In this document: positions 1-8,777 of the stretch, in pieces
Layout of the letters: the number at the start of each line of letters is the position of its first letter
Numbering within the stretch: position 1 is the stretch's first letter
Translations under genes and position numbers: made by a program
Assembly: GCF_947241705.1 (NCBI RefSeq)
Contig: NC_079266.1
Coordinates: 310,001 to 374,000 of the forward strand
Source: Saccharomyces mikatae IFO 1815
Taxonomy: Eukaryota > Ascomycota > Saccharomycetes > Saccharomycetales > Saccharomycetaceae
Direction: 5' to 3'
Length of the DNA: 64,000 nt
Notes under the pieces: model-generated
Told to the model about the DNA's origin: nothing
What the model saw: only the letters and a program-made list of their open reading frames with translations
The model's database searches: none

Positions 1-110
1 ACTTCGATGACCGCTTCTCATAACTTATGTCATCTTCTAATAGCGTATATGATAATATACTAGTAGTATGACTACTAGTTGATAGACGATAGTTGATTTT
101 CATTCCAACA
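1..110 (-). mobile_element. Ty1/Ty2 delta LTR fragment, runs off the left edge
   Basis: Read on the minus strand this begins with the delta terminus TGTTGGAAT (ending at 110) and continues with typical delta 5' sequence to position 1. It is cut by the window edge, so only about the first 110 bases of the LTR are visible. It directly abuts a plus-strand delta that lacks its own first ~55 bases, which suggests this copy inserted into that one. No internal Ty genes are present. It is a fossil solo LTR piece. Confidence 0.85.
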
Positions 111-391
111 TATATTATCATATACGGTGTTAGAAGATGACGCAAATGATGAGAAATAGTCATCTAAATTAGTGGAAGCTGAAACGCAAGAATTGATAAT
201 GTAATAGGATAAATGAATAACAACATATAAAACGATGATAATAATGTTTATAGAATTGTGTAGAATTGCAGATTCCCTTTTATGGATTCCTAAATCCCCG
301 AGGAGAACTTCTAGTATATCTACATACCTAATATTATTGCCTTATAAAAAATGGAATCCCAACAATTACATCAGAGTCCACACTTATCTCA
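111..391 (+). mobile_element. Ty1/Ty2 delta LTR, 5' end missing
   Basis: This matches the delta LTR from about position 55 to its 3' end, which closes with the usual TCTCA at 391. The missing first part is replaced at 110/111 by the end of a minus-strand delta. The right end abuts another minus-strand delta piece at 392, so this copy probably inserted into that older one. No coding region remains between LTRs. Confidence 0.85.
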
Positions 392-487
392 GTTCTCAAC
401 CTTTATGTCCTCTTCTAAGACGTATACGATAATATACTAGTACCATGGTTACTAGTCGATAAATGATAGTCGGTTCCTATTCCAACA
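392..487 (-). mobile_element. Older delta LTR fragment (5' ~96 bp, reversed)
   Basis: The reverse complement starts TGTTGGAAT at 487 and follows the delta 5' region for about 96 bases, then stops at the end of the plus-strand delta. It looks more diverged than the two neighbouring deltas, which fits it being the older host of the insertion. It is followed at 488 by a tau-like LTR end. Confidence 0.75.
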
Positions 488-572
488 GTTTTATATACCT
501 CTCATATATAGTATTAGAAGATCTGCTCTAATTATTTACTTAAAACTATAACCTAAGTACTCATTATCGACA
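488..572 (+). mobile_element. Tau-like (Ty4 family) LTR 3' fragment
   Basis: This stretch aligns over its whole length with the last ~85 bases of the complete tau-like LTR at 5940-6268: both share TTTTATATACCTCTC and end in a ...TATC(A/G)ACA terminus. The delta at 392-487 appears to have landed inside it. The Ty4 assignment is from memory of LTR families. The homology between the two copies in this window is seen directly. Confidence 0.55.
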
Positions 573-1389
573 GTTTTCTGTAAAAAATAGAAAGCTCTCG
601 CTGCAGCTCTATTTGAGACATAACTACGATGATTACTCTCCATTTTAACCATTTGATTACCTTTGTCAATGCAACGTAGGAATGAGGAAAGAAATTCAAG
701 TAGCTTTTTTTTTCCGGCGAAATCCTTGGAAGTGAGGAGGCTTGAGCGGCTAATTTCACATGACAACTAAGAACGATAAAGAAAAATGAGTGTAAAAAAA
801 GGAAGACTGATCTTACGTCTGCAAGAACAATACACAATAACCTAGATGCGGCAACTCTTCTTATGAAACCCTTAAGGAATATTGTGTAGGTGGACTAGTT
901 TAGTATTGCAATTAAAAATATGTGGAGATCCCTTCTTAATTCCAAAATGAGACCCTTTACTGAGCATAATACGATGGTTTTCCATGTGGCCCTACTCTAC
1001 AGATCCCGTGGTTAATAGCAAGGTATGTGTGAAAATTGAGAAATATCATGGGGTTTTTAGTTCAGGCCTCAGTTGTGGCGCCTTCGTGACATTTTTGGCC
1101 GTCCGTTAGGGCAGAAAAAGAAAAGTGTAACGAAAAAAATGAAAAGTGTGGCATTTAGACATCCATTGCCATGCGTGCGGCCATTTCTCGAAACAATATG
1201 CCAAACATTTGGTTCAAGTATGGAACCCTAGAATAGTTTGGTTCCAATGAAGGTAGTGGAAGAACGATCATATATAATAGAACCTAAAAATTCATGAAAC
1301 TCTCGATAACCTCAAACTTTTGGATTATTGAATGATTAAAAGTCATCTAACGAACCGTACATCAAGTACTCCATATATCATCTATCACA
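573..1389. other. Intergenic, between LTR nest and small gene
   Basis: I see no gene here. Open frames on the minus strand near 536-837 run into LTR sequence and have no recognisable protein features. The stretch from about 1260 to 1389 is AT-rich and serves as the likely promoter of the small gene at 1390. Confidence 0.5.
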
Positions 1390-1626
1390 ATGCAAGAAAA
1401 CCACTCTGTTAGCTACCTCCACGAAGCAAATGCCTCAAAGAGACCCAACGGGCTATTTTCACAAACCAAAAAGCAAGCTAATTTTCCAAAAGTTCTAAAT
1501 CAAACTGAAGAGGAGATAGAAGATGAGGACCTTATGGTAGACCTCAACACGGGGTCTTTGACTCCTGTCAATTTAAAATATTGGACCCGAATGAGTACAA
1601 TGACTGAGAATTTTGGCAAGCTGTGA
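1390..1626 (+). CDS. YKL068W-A: Small conserved protein of unknown function (YKL068W-A-like)
   Basis: A 78-residue ORF with a true ATG. The protein is hydrophilic, with an acidic patch near residues 41-51 (EEEIEDEDLMVD) and no membrane segment or signal peptide. Its place just upstream of NUP100 on the same strand matches the small S. cerevisiae gene YKL068W-A, annotated by homology to Ashbya. I recognise it by position and length, not by a domain. I know of no established function and assign none. It could be a chance ORF, but the acidic core followed by a TPVNLKYW segment has the look of a short conserved motif protein. Confidence 0.6.
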   Translation: MQENHSVSYLHEANASKRPNGLFSQTKKQANFPKVLNQTEEEIEDEDLMVDLNTGSLTPVNLKYWTRMSTMTENFGKL

Positions 1627-2371
1627 TACCAATTTAATGTCAATTTTTGCTTAATCATTTTCCTTCTTTTTTTCGATGGTTAATTCAGAAGGCTGTTCAA
1701 GTAATGAATGCTTAGAATAGCTATTCCGTGTATCCTTATTTACTGGTGACATTGTTATAGATATTTGCGATATTCGTTTTTCAGGTAGGTGTTTTTTATA
1801 GATTTTTTTCGAGTATTCTTTTGTGTACATATCCGTTTTAATTAATTATGCATAATATGAATTTTAGTTCATTTAGCTTCATTTTTTTTTAACTTTTCTT
1901 CACTAACTTTAGTTTCAGTGGTGATTGCAAGTTTGTAGAATAACCTCTAATGATTATTCTTGCAGTTTTTTGGTATTTTGTTACATATTCATTTTAAGTC
2001 CGGGCCGCATCATCAAGATTGATTTGGAAAATAACCGCATTAAGGAAATAAAGATCTTGTACTATATTTCTCAAGCCAAGGAACCTTTAATATTGAACCA
2101 AATGAGGATTCATATATGATCCAATGCTCATATGGAATGGAAAGTGTTACCCATCTTGAAATTACTATGAACCTTTAATACTTGCCGTAAGCGAAGAAAA
2201 AAAGCACGAAAAAAAAGCGTATCCACGTTGAAGTCATCTGCAAATGATCAAACTGCTTTTAAATCTAAAAACTAGTGAAAAATAGCCTATCATTAAGTAG
2301 TTATTCACCCATTAAAATACTTTTATTCTGTTTCCGAATTTTTAGTACGTTGAATTACTTCAGGTGCTACA
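1627..2371. other. Intergenic, NUP100 promoter
   Basis: About 745 AT-rich bases between the small gene and NUP100. Apparent frames here use non-ATG starts and have no features. No recognisable factor site stands out. Confidence 0.5.
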
Positions 2372-5300
2372 ATGTTTGGCAATAATAGGCCAATGTTTGG
2401 AGGGAGCAACCTTTCCTTCGGATCAAATACTTCATCATTTGGTGGACAACAATCGCAACAACCAAACTCTCTTTTTGGCAATAACAACAATAGTAACAAT
2501 ACAACCAGCAACAATGCTCAATCAGGATTCGGTGGGTTCAACTCTAACACTAGCAATAATAATAACAGTTTATTTGGAAATAACACTGCGCAGAACAATG
2601 GAGGTTTTGGCCAAACAATGGGTTCCGCTCAAAACTCACCATTTGGCTCTTTAAATTCTTCAAATACTAATAATGGGAACACTTTTGGAGGGCCCAACTC
2701 AATTAGCTCTTTTGGTGGCAACACTAATAACGCTTTTAATAATAATAATAATAACAATACTAACAGTACTAGCTCTCCCTTTGGCTTGAATAAACCGAGT
2801 ACCGGAGGATCGTTGTTTGGCTCGCAGAACAATAATAGTGGAAGTAATTCTAGTTTATTTGGCGGGCAAAATTCAAGTACTACTGGAACGTTCGGGAACA
2901 CCGGAAGTAGTTTTGGAACGGGTTTGAATAGCAATGGCTCCAACATGTTTGGCGCAGGAAACAATCCAACAAACAATTCAACAAACAATACTGCTGGTGG
3001 CATGTTTGGTAATCAACAATCCTCAGCTTTTGGAACAAGCAATCAGCAAGGAGGTTTATTTGGACAACAATCTCAGAACACTAATAACGCATTTGGTACT
3101 CAAAGCCAACTCGGGGGGAGTACTTTTGGATCAAAACCTGTTGGTTCAGGATCATTATTTGGTCAAGGAAGCAACACTCTTGGTAATACAAATAATAATA
3201 GCAATGGATTGTTTGGTCAAAGCAATGCCGGTAACCAGACCAATCCTAGTGGTGGACTCTTTGGACAAAATTCAACGAACGGCAACGCTCAAGGAATCTT
3301 TGGTCAAAATAATAACCAGATGCAAATGAATGGAAACAATAACAATAGTTTATACGGAAAGGCAAACACTACTGCTAGTTTCGGTCAGCAACCAAACAAC
3401 AATTCTGGATCTCTCTTCGGAAATAAGCCATCTGGTGGTAGCTTATTTAGTCAACAGGGTTCTACTATAAATACCTTTTCAAATTCTTCATCGGGAGGTC
3501 TGTTTGGCCAAAACAATCAACCGCAAGGGTCTGGGCTATTTGGTCAAAATTCACAGACAAGCAATAGTGGTGGGCTTTTTGGACAGAGCAACCAACAACA
3601 GCAGCCTAACACTTTCAATCAAACTAATACTGGAACAGGGATAGTAGGTCAAAATAATAACCAACAGCAATCAACAGGTTTGTTTGGCAACAAATCGGCA
3701 GGCACTGCAGGATCTCTCTTTGGAGGCAATTCTTCAGCTCAACCAAGCTCGATTTTTGGCACTAGCAACGCACCTATTCCAAATACACAATCACAACAAG
3801 GTGGTAATATTTTTGGCGCAACCAAGCCGGCAACAATGCCTTTTGGAGGAAATCCCATTGCTAACCAGGCAGGAGGTGGGAATAATCTGTTTGGAGCTAA
3901 ACCCGCCTCCACTAATGGTTCATTATTTGGAAATAACACATCTTCTACCGCAGTACCCTCGACAAGTGGATTATTCGGCAATACCGCTATAAATACGAGT
4001 AGCAATACAAATACGGGACTTTTCGGTTCAAAGCCCGAATCCCAGCCAAAACCTGCATTGGGAGGAGGTTTGTTTAATAATTCAAACTCCAACTCTTCCA
4101 CAATTGGTCAAAACAAACCAGCTTTTGGAGGCACAAATCAAAATACTGGACTCTTTGGTGCTACTAGCGCAAACTCTTCAACTGCTGCTTCAACTGGAGG
4201 ACTTTTTGGCCAGAATAATAACAAGCTTAACGTTGGTCCACAAAATGTACCATTTGTTAACAATACCTCTCAAAATTCTCTCTTGGGTTCAACAGGAGAG
4301 TCTTCTTCACAGCAAACAACCGCAACTAGTGAACAGCTTTTTTCTAAGATTTCAATTCCCAACTCTATTACTAATCCAGTTAAGGCAACTGCCTCAAAAC
4401 TGAATGCCGATACAAAAAGAAATAATAGTCTCACGAGTGCTTACAGGTTAGTCCCAAAACCATTATTTGTCCACTCTTCTGGCAGTGCTACTAAATTTCA
4501 AAAATGGGGGAAGACAACAGAAGGAAATGTTGGAGGAAACAGTACTAGCAACTCTTTTGTGGATCCAGAATCCAACCACTACATTTCGAACGACTTATTG
4601 TTCTATCCGGAAAGAAGGTATTTAAAGCATTTAGTGATTAAAAACAATAAAAACATGAATGTCATAAATACTAACAGCGATGAAGCAAGTAAAGTTAAAT
4701 TGGTGAAATTTACAACCGAATCTGCCTTTAAAGACAATCAATCCACTTCAAACTCGGCTGCTCCAACCTTGGCTGACAAGACTCACTCTCCTCAGGCCTC
4801 TCAAAGAGAAAGTCATGATGAAAGTACTTCTCATTTACAGTCGAAACCCTCAAATGATTCAGCCGCTATACCAATGGTTGAAAATGAAAAAATTGACACC
4901 AAAATTCCTGGTCTATTAAGCGATGACTTTACTTTTTTTCAGAATAGTTACTATATTTCACCTTCCATGGAAACGCTTGGTAATAAATCATTGATCGAAC
5001 TTCGTAAGATAAACAATTTAATCATTGGCCACAGAGATTATGGTAAAGTTGAATTTCTTGAGCCCGTTGATTTATCGAATACTCCATTAGATACCTTGTG
5101 TGGTGACGTAGTTGTTTTTGGACTAAAATCATGTTCAATATATGAAAATAGTTCCATCAAACCAAAAACAGGCGAAGGCATTAATGTACGATGCAAAGTG
5201 ACACTGTATTCCTGCTTCCCGATTGACAAAGAGACGAGAAAACCTATAAAGAATATTACACATCCTCTTTTGAAAAGAAGTATTGCGAAATTAAAAGAAA

Positions 5301-5380
5301 ACCCTGTATACAAATTTGAAAGTTATGACCCTGTGACAGGTACCTATTGTTACACTGTAGATTCTCCCGTTTCTCTTTAA
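2372..5380 (+). CDS. NUP100: FG nucleoporin NUP100 (Nup98 family)
   Basis: 1002 residues. Roughly residues 1-640 are an Asn/Gln/Ser/Gly-rich disordered region carrying dozens of GLFG and FG repeats, starting MFGNNRPMFGG. These repeats form the permeability barrier of the pore and bind karyopherins. The C-terminal ~150 residues, from about PGLLSDDFTFF on, form the folded Nup98-type autoproteolytic-like domain that anchors the protein in the pore. In yeast, Nup100 and its paralog Nup116 use this domain to bind the Nup82 complex; no self-cleavage is expected because the family HFS site is absent from the end (…DSPVSL). The protein is about 40 residues longer than I remember for S. cerevisiae (959), with the extra length in Asn-rich and FG repeats. 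NUP100 in yeast can also behave as a prion-like protein. Confidence 0.97.
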   Translation: MFGNNRPMFGGSNLSFGSNTSSFGGQQSQQPNSLFGNNNNSNNTTSNNAQSGFGGFNSNTSNNNNSLFGNNTAQNNGGFGQTMGSAQNSPFGSLNSSNTNNGNTFGGPNSISSFGGNTNNAFNNNNNNNTNSTSSPFGLNKPSTGGSLFGSQNNNSGSNSSLFGGQNSSTTGTFGNTGSSFGTGLNSNGSNMFGAGNNPTNNSTNNTAGGMFGNQQSSAFGTSNQQGGLFGQQSQNTNNAFGTQSQLGGSTFGSKPVGSGSLFGQGSNTLGNTNNNSNGLFGQSNAGNQTNPSGGLFGQNSTNGNAQGIFGQNNNQMQMNGNNNNSLYGKANTTASFGQQPNNNSGSLFGNKPSGGSLFSQQGSTINTFSNSSSGGLFGQNNQPQGSGLFGQNSQTSNSGGLFGQSNQQQQPNTFNQTNTGTGIVGQNNNQQQSTGLFGNKSAGTAGSLFGGNSSAQPSSIFGTSNAPIPNTQSQQGGNIFGATKPATMPFGGNPIANQAGGGNNLFGAKPASTNGSLFGNNTSSTAVPSTSGLFGNTAINTSSNTNTGLFGSKPESQPKPALGGGLFNNSNSNSSTIGQNKPAFGGTNQNTGLFGATSANSSTAASTGGLFGQNNNKLNVGPQNVPFVNNTSQNSLLGSTGESSSQQTTATSEQLFSKISIPNSITNPVKATASKLNADTKRNNSLTSAYRLVPKPLFVHSSGSATKFQKWGKTTEGNVGGNSTSNSFVDPESNHYISNDLLFYPERRYLKHLVIKNNKNMNVINTNSDEASKVKLVKFTTESAFKDNQSTSNSAAPTLADKTHSPQASQRESHDESTSHLQSKPSNDSAAIPMVENEKIDTKIPGLLSDDFTFFQNSYYISPSMETLGNKSLIELRKINNLIIGHRDYGKVEFLEPVDLSNTPLDTLCGDVVVFGLKSCSIYENSSIKPKTGEGINVRCKVTLYSCFPIDKETRKPIKNITHPLLKRSIAKLKENPVYKFESYDPVTGTYCYTVDSPVSL
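2740..2762 (+). repeat. AAT/AAC microsatellite inside NUP100
   Basis: A run of AAT and AAC codons encodes a block of Asn in the FG region. Such runs change length easily, and this one accounts for part of the length difference from S. cerevisiae NUP100. Confidence 0.8.
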
Positions 5381-5710
5381 GTTAGAACCATTATACTGAG
5401 GATTTTTGTATTATCTAAATAGTCTAGATGTTAATCTGATAGATTTCATTGTATTGTATATATAAAAACTGTCATATTTAATTTTTTCTACTGTTTTTTT
5501 GCAAGAAATGCTTATAATTCTGTGATTAATTCGGTTGATAATTCAAGAATATGAAGATGGAGTGCTTCCAACTAGATCCAAAAAAATGCTACTTTCCCTA
5601 CCACGAATGAAGACCACTCGCTCTACTATAATGTAAAAGATCATTTCGGGACTAGTAAATGTTATATTGAAGTAACGATGAAGGCAGACTGATCTTGACG
5701 GCAAAAAATA
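5381..5710. other. NUP100 3' region
   Basis: This holds a yeast-type polyadenylation efficiency element (TGTATATATAAA near 5455) about 80 bases after the NUP100 stop. No gene follows until the tRNA at 5711. The T-run that terminates Pol III reads on the minus strand at 5703-5708. Confidence 0.6.
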
Positions 5711-5782
5711 TGCCATCTCCTAGAATCGAACCAGGGTTTCATCGGCCACAACGATGTGTACTAACCACTATACTAAGATGGC
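5711..5782 (-). tRNA. tH(GUG)K: tRNA-His (GTG)
   Basis: Read on the minus strand, 72 bases fold as a full cloverleaf. The acceptor strand GCCATCT pairs with AGATGGC. The A-box region is TAGTATAGTGGTTAGTA, the anticodon GTG sits at 5749-5747, and the T arm is GGTTCGATTCT. There is no intron. The discriminator A and the absent encoded G-1 are as expected for eukaryotic tRNA-His, where G-1 is added after transcription. A T6 tract just past the 3' end is the Pol III terminator. The sigma LTR begins 17 bases upstream of the 5' end, the known Ty3 integration position. Confidence 0.97.
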
Positions 5783-5798
5783 AAACAATTATGTGAGA

Positions 5799-6479
5799 TG
5801 TTGTATTACGGGCTCGAGTAATACCGGGATGTCTTGACAATCCTAATATACTATCTTAGGGAAGTAACTTATTGTCAAAACGACTTATCAACTTAATTCA
5901 CGGGATGTTACTTATCCTATATATTATATAAGATATAGTTGTTGGAATAAGTGATTACTACTATACACCTATTCGTATAAATTGGATTAAGTTATTGCAA
6001 CTATACGTCTTCGTATAAATTGAAGTAGAAAAATTCTAATAATAGAATTTACTGCAGTAATGAGATAAAGATCTATTAATTGATCAGAACTTATTATATA
6101 AGAAGATGAGTTATCATCAAATTCTTATCATTAACACTCTGATTTATGTCTGAACCTTTTGGTTTAATATAACTAATCAGCGTGTGTTTTATATACCTCT
6201 CTTATATAGATTAAGAAGGAACGACTATTCTTAATTATTACAACTTACTAAACTACTAATTATCAACAATAGTTTATACTAAATAGTGGAAGCGCGGAAT
6301 CTCGGATCTAACTAATTGTTCAGGTATTTATACATTTGATTAGTTCAGCTCGGAAAAGCAGAGTTTTACCTTATGTTGTTCAATCTGTTCGTTTCGTTAT
6401 AAGATTGTTTCATATGTGTTTTATGAACGTTTAGAATGATGTATTGTCATACTGACGTATCTCATCTTAAGATACAACA
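5799..6479 (-). mobile_element. Solo sigma LTR (Ty3 family) split by a later LTR
   Basis: On the minus strand this starts TGTTGTATC at 6479 and ends CCCGTAATACAACA at 5799, the termini of the Ty3 LTR. With the insertion at 5940-6268 removed, about 347 bases remain, close to the ~340 of a full sigma. A perfect 5-bp target duplication TGAGA flanks it (5794-5798 and 6480-6484). It lies 17 bp upstream of tRNA-His, where Ty3 integrase is directed by TFIIIB and TFIIIC. No Ty3 genes remain, so this is a solo LTR fossil. Confidence 0.93.
5940..6268 (+). mobile_element. Tau-like LTR (Ty4 family) nested in sigma
   Basis: This 329-bp element has TGTTGGAATA at one end and TATCAACA at the other. It interrupts the sigma LTR and is flanked by a perfect 5-bp duplication ATAGT (5935-5939 and 6269-6273) that occurs once in an uninterrupted sigma. 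It does not match delta or sigma beyond the terminus, and its 3' part matches the fragment at 488-572. Ty4 tau is the best family assignment by elimination and by memory. It is somewhat short for tau (~371), and its strand is inferred from the TGTTGGAA start shared by copia-type yeast LTRs. Confidence 0.7.
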
Positions 6480-6484
6480 TGAGA

Positions 6485-7141
6485 AGAGGTATTTTAAATG
6501 ATCAACATTAAGTGGATTATATTTATAGAAGCGAATAATTTTTTGTAAACTTCAAGACTGCTGTTGTTGTTATTAAGGTACAACTATGCCGCACAACACT
6601 TGGAAGAGAGAAATTCATGTTTTACTATTAATAGTGGATGTATTACTTGATCAATGGGAAATTTCTAAAGCACCAGTTATACGCTAATGGTTGTGCTACC
6701 TCTTTCTCCTTGCATGTAACGTGACATATAACAATTGTTGAAGATGTCCAGTGCAGATTTCTAATGAAGTATGAATAAAATGAAATGGAAATAAAACGGC
6801 AGTGAAAACAAAAAAAGTTGAACAGATGTTAAGTCATTGTGCCAATCCTAGGATTATTTTCTTACGGTTATCAGTGAATTATATTCTGCTCAATTGCCCT
6901 AAGAATGAAGTCCATCAAATTAAAAGCGCGTAATTCGCTTCGTTAAGTGTTTTTGAAAATGAATTCCAGATTTCCTCCTTGAAGCTCTGTAATTCAGGGA
7001 GCCGATTATATAAAGTGGAAGATTGTAAAGCTCCGCCAACTCATTATCATTTCCTCTTTCAACAAAGCCATTTGGTGACTTTCTACAAACACTTCAAAAC
7101 TTTTTTCAAAAAACATTTAATAAAAGAGTCATTATTAGAAA
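6485..7141. other. Intergenic, YNK1 promoter
   Basis: There is no gene between the LTR nest and YNK1. A TATA box lies at 7007-7014, followed by an A-rich leader typical of a well-expressed yeast gene. Confidence 0.6.
7007..7014 (+). promoter_or_regulatory. TATA box of YNK1
   Basis: TATATAAA followed by G fits the yeast TATA consensus TATAWAWR and lies 128 bp before the YNK1 ATG, inside the normal 40-130 bp range from start sites. Confidence 0.7.
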
Positions 7142-7603
7142 ATGTCTAGTCAAACTGAGAGAACTTTTATCGCGGTAAAGCCAGATGGTGTTCAGAGAGG
7201 CTTGGTGTCTCAGATTTTATCTCGTTTCGAAAAAAGAGGTTATAAGCTAGTCGCCATCAAATTAGTACAGGCTGATGACAAATTATTAGAGCAGCATTAC
7301 GCAGAGCATGTTGGCAAACCATTTTTCCCCAAGATGGTATCTTTCATGAAGTCTGGTCCTATTTTGGCCACGGTCTGGGAAGGAAAGGATGTGGTCAAGC
7401 AAGGAAGGACCATTCTCGGATCTACCAATCCGTTAGCCAGTGCACCAGGTACCATTAGAGGTGATTTTGGCATTGACCTAGGTAGAAACGTCTGTCATGG
7501 TAGTGATTCCGTTGAAAGTGCTGAACGTGAAATTAACTTGTGGTTCAAGAAAGAAGACTTAATTAGTTGGGAATCAAATCAAGCTAAGTGGATCTATGAA
7601 TGA
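7142..7603 (+). CDS. YNK1: Nucleoside diphosphate kinase
   Basis: 153 residues, the standard length for the NDK family. The enzyme moves the gamma phosphate from ATP to other (d)NDPs through a phospho-histidine. Visible hallmarks are the N-terminal [13 protein letters not shown] strand and loop, and the active-site motif NVCHGSDS with the catalytic His at residue 119. The C-terminal WIYE is typical of eukaryotic NDKs, and the family works as a hexamer, mainly in the cytosol. The A-rich leader before ATG fits high expression. Nothing is unusual in the sequence. Confidence 0.98.
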   Translation: MSSQTERTFIAVKPDGVQRGLVSQILSRFEKRGYKLVAIKLVQADDKLLEQHYAEHVGKPFFPKMVSFMKSGPILATVWEGKDVVKQGRTILGSTNPLASAPGTIRGDFGIDLGRNVCHGSDSVESAEREINLWFKKEDLISWESNQAKWIYE

Positions 7604-8233
7604 AGGAAAAATATTATAAGTTTTTTTTGAAATTTTTTATCATGTACCCTCGCCAGTTTAACCTTCTATGATGAAATGTCGAAGAGTATCACATTTTCTA
7701 GAATATCTCAAATACGCAATGTTGCCTATATAATCCTTTCATAATACTTAATGGCACCTGTTGCCAACCTTTTTTGGCTTTTAGCGTTATAATTGACCTA
7801 ATCACTCATTCCTCATCAGGTATAAAAATAAATAACATTGGAGAGAGTATTCGGTTATAGTCGATCATTGCTGAACGTGCGGCTTTCATTGAACGGAAAG
7901 TAACTTAAGTATCCCTTCTAGCGCCCTGTCGGTAGCTCATCGCGTCTGATTATGAGGGGGCTCACGAGTATAACAGCTTCAGGTGATATTTGCCTGAGTG
8001 ACAGATTTAAGGGTGCCCACCCTTATTATATGGCCCCCATTATTGTAATGCAATATCTAGTAGTTTAGCTCCAATGGAACTGGGCAAAAGGCAAGTAGGA
8101 ATGTAACATCAATATTCAAGTAGACCTTATATAAATCGGGCTTTTTGTGGTTTTATTATTGAAATAGTTGCTGGTGTCCCAGATTGCACTCTTTACGAAT
8201 CCAAAATTCAAATAAGAAACGTCAGCTTATATA
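7604..8233. other. Intergenic between YNK1 and YKL065W-A
   Basis: About 630 bases with no gene I can support. It holds an exact PAC-type element at 7934-7943 and a near-perfect 18-bp palindrome at 8008-8025. A TATA-like stretch (TTATATAAAT) sits near 8127, about 100 bases before the next ATG. Confidence 0.5.
7934..7943 (-). promoter_or_regulatory. PAC element
   Basis: On the minus strand this reads GCGATGAGCT, an exact match to the PAC consensus bound by Dot6 and Tod6 in ribosome-biogenesis promoters. It lies 290 bp upstream of YKL065W-A, and no classical ribosome-biogenesis gene is adjacent. It may therefore be fortuitous or serve an unannotated transcript. Confidence 0.5.
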
Positions 8234-8455
8234 ATGAACTCTAACATCATAAAATTATTACAACGGACCAATAAAAGATTTGTTTCGTCAAAGGATTTTG
8301 AACCCGTCATAGGGTCCAATCCAAAAAAGCAAAGGTCCAGATTAGTAGTTGGTTCTGTGGGTGTTATGATTCCACTTCTGCTTTATCTCTTTTACAAAAA
8401 TGATAGCAAACATAGCGAAATCAAGAAGATATACCAAAATGAGAAAAAGGTTTAA
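8234..8455 (+). CDS. YKL065W-A: Small single-pass membrane protein, probably mitochondrial (YKL065W-A)
   Basis: 73 residues with a true ATG. The N-terminus is basic and lacks acidic residues through about residue 20 ([14 protein letters not shown]), as in mitochondrial presequences. One hydrophobic segment lies at about 37-54 ([17 protein letters not shown]), followed by a short charged tail. Position and length match the S. cerevisiae small ORF YKL065W-A. Function is unknown to me. Mitochondrial targeting is my inference from composition, and a tail facing the intermembrane space or cytosol is equally possible. It is transcribed away from YNK1 and converges on YET1, whose 3' end is 322 bp away. 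Confidence 0.65.
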   Translation: MNSNIIKLLQRTNKRFVSSKDFEPVIGSNPKKQRSRLVVGSVGVMIPLLLYLFYKNDSKHSEIKKIYQNEKKV

Positions 8456-8777
8456 GGAAACTGCTATGCAACAGTTTTTGAAATATAACATATGGTAATA
8501 CATTGAATCAGGATGTTTTTGTGTTCGTTATTTTTTATTATTGAAGCTTGCCCATGCACACTCAAACAAACATAGTACGTATATATAATGCATATAATCA
8601 TTTTCGGTGCGTAATCACTGCCCTTCTATCGCGTTTAGTCTTCTCCACGATCTTCAGAGAGCTAAATAATTGAGTAAAGATAATATAGTACCATTTTCAG
8701 TATTGCAACATGACCATATGAAGTGTGAACTCTGGATGCACACACATATATGTACTTATGTATGTATACGTATCTAT
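8456..8777. other. Convergent intergenic region
   Basis: The 3' ends of YKL065W-A and YET1 face each other here. It contains AT-rich TATATA and TACATATATG-type termination elements and no gene. Confidence 0.5.

Noticed and set aside
536-837. Minus-strand frames beside the LTR nest
   Set aside because: They run into tau-like LTR sequence and have no protein features.
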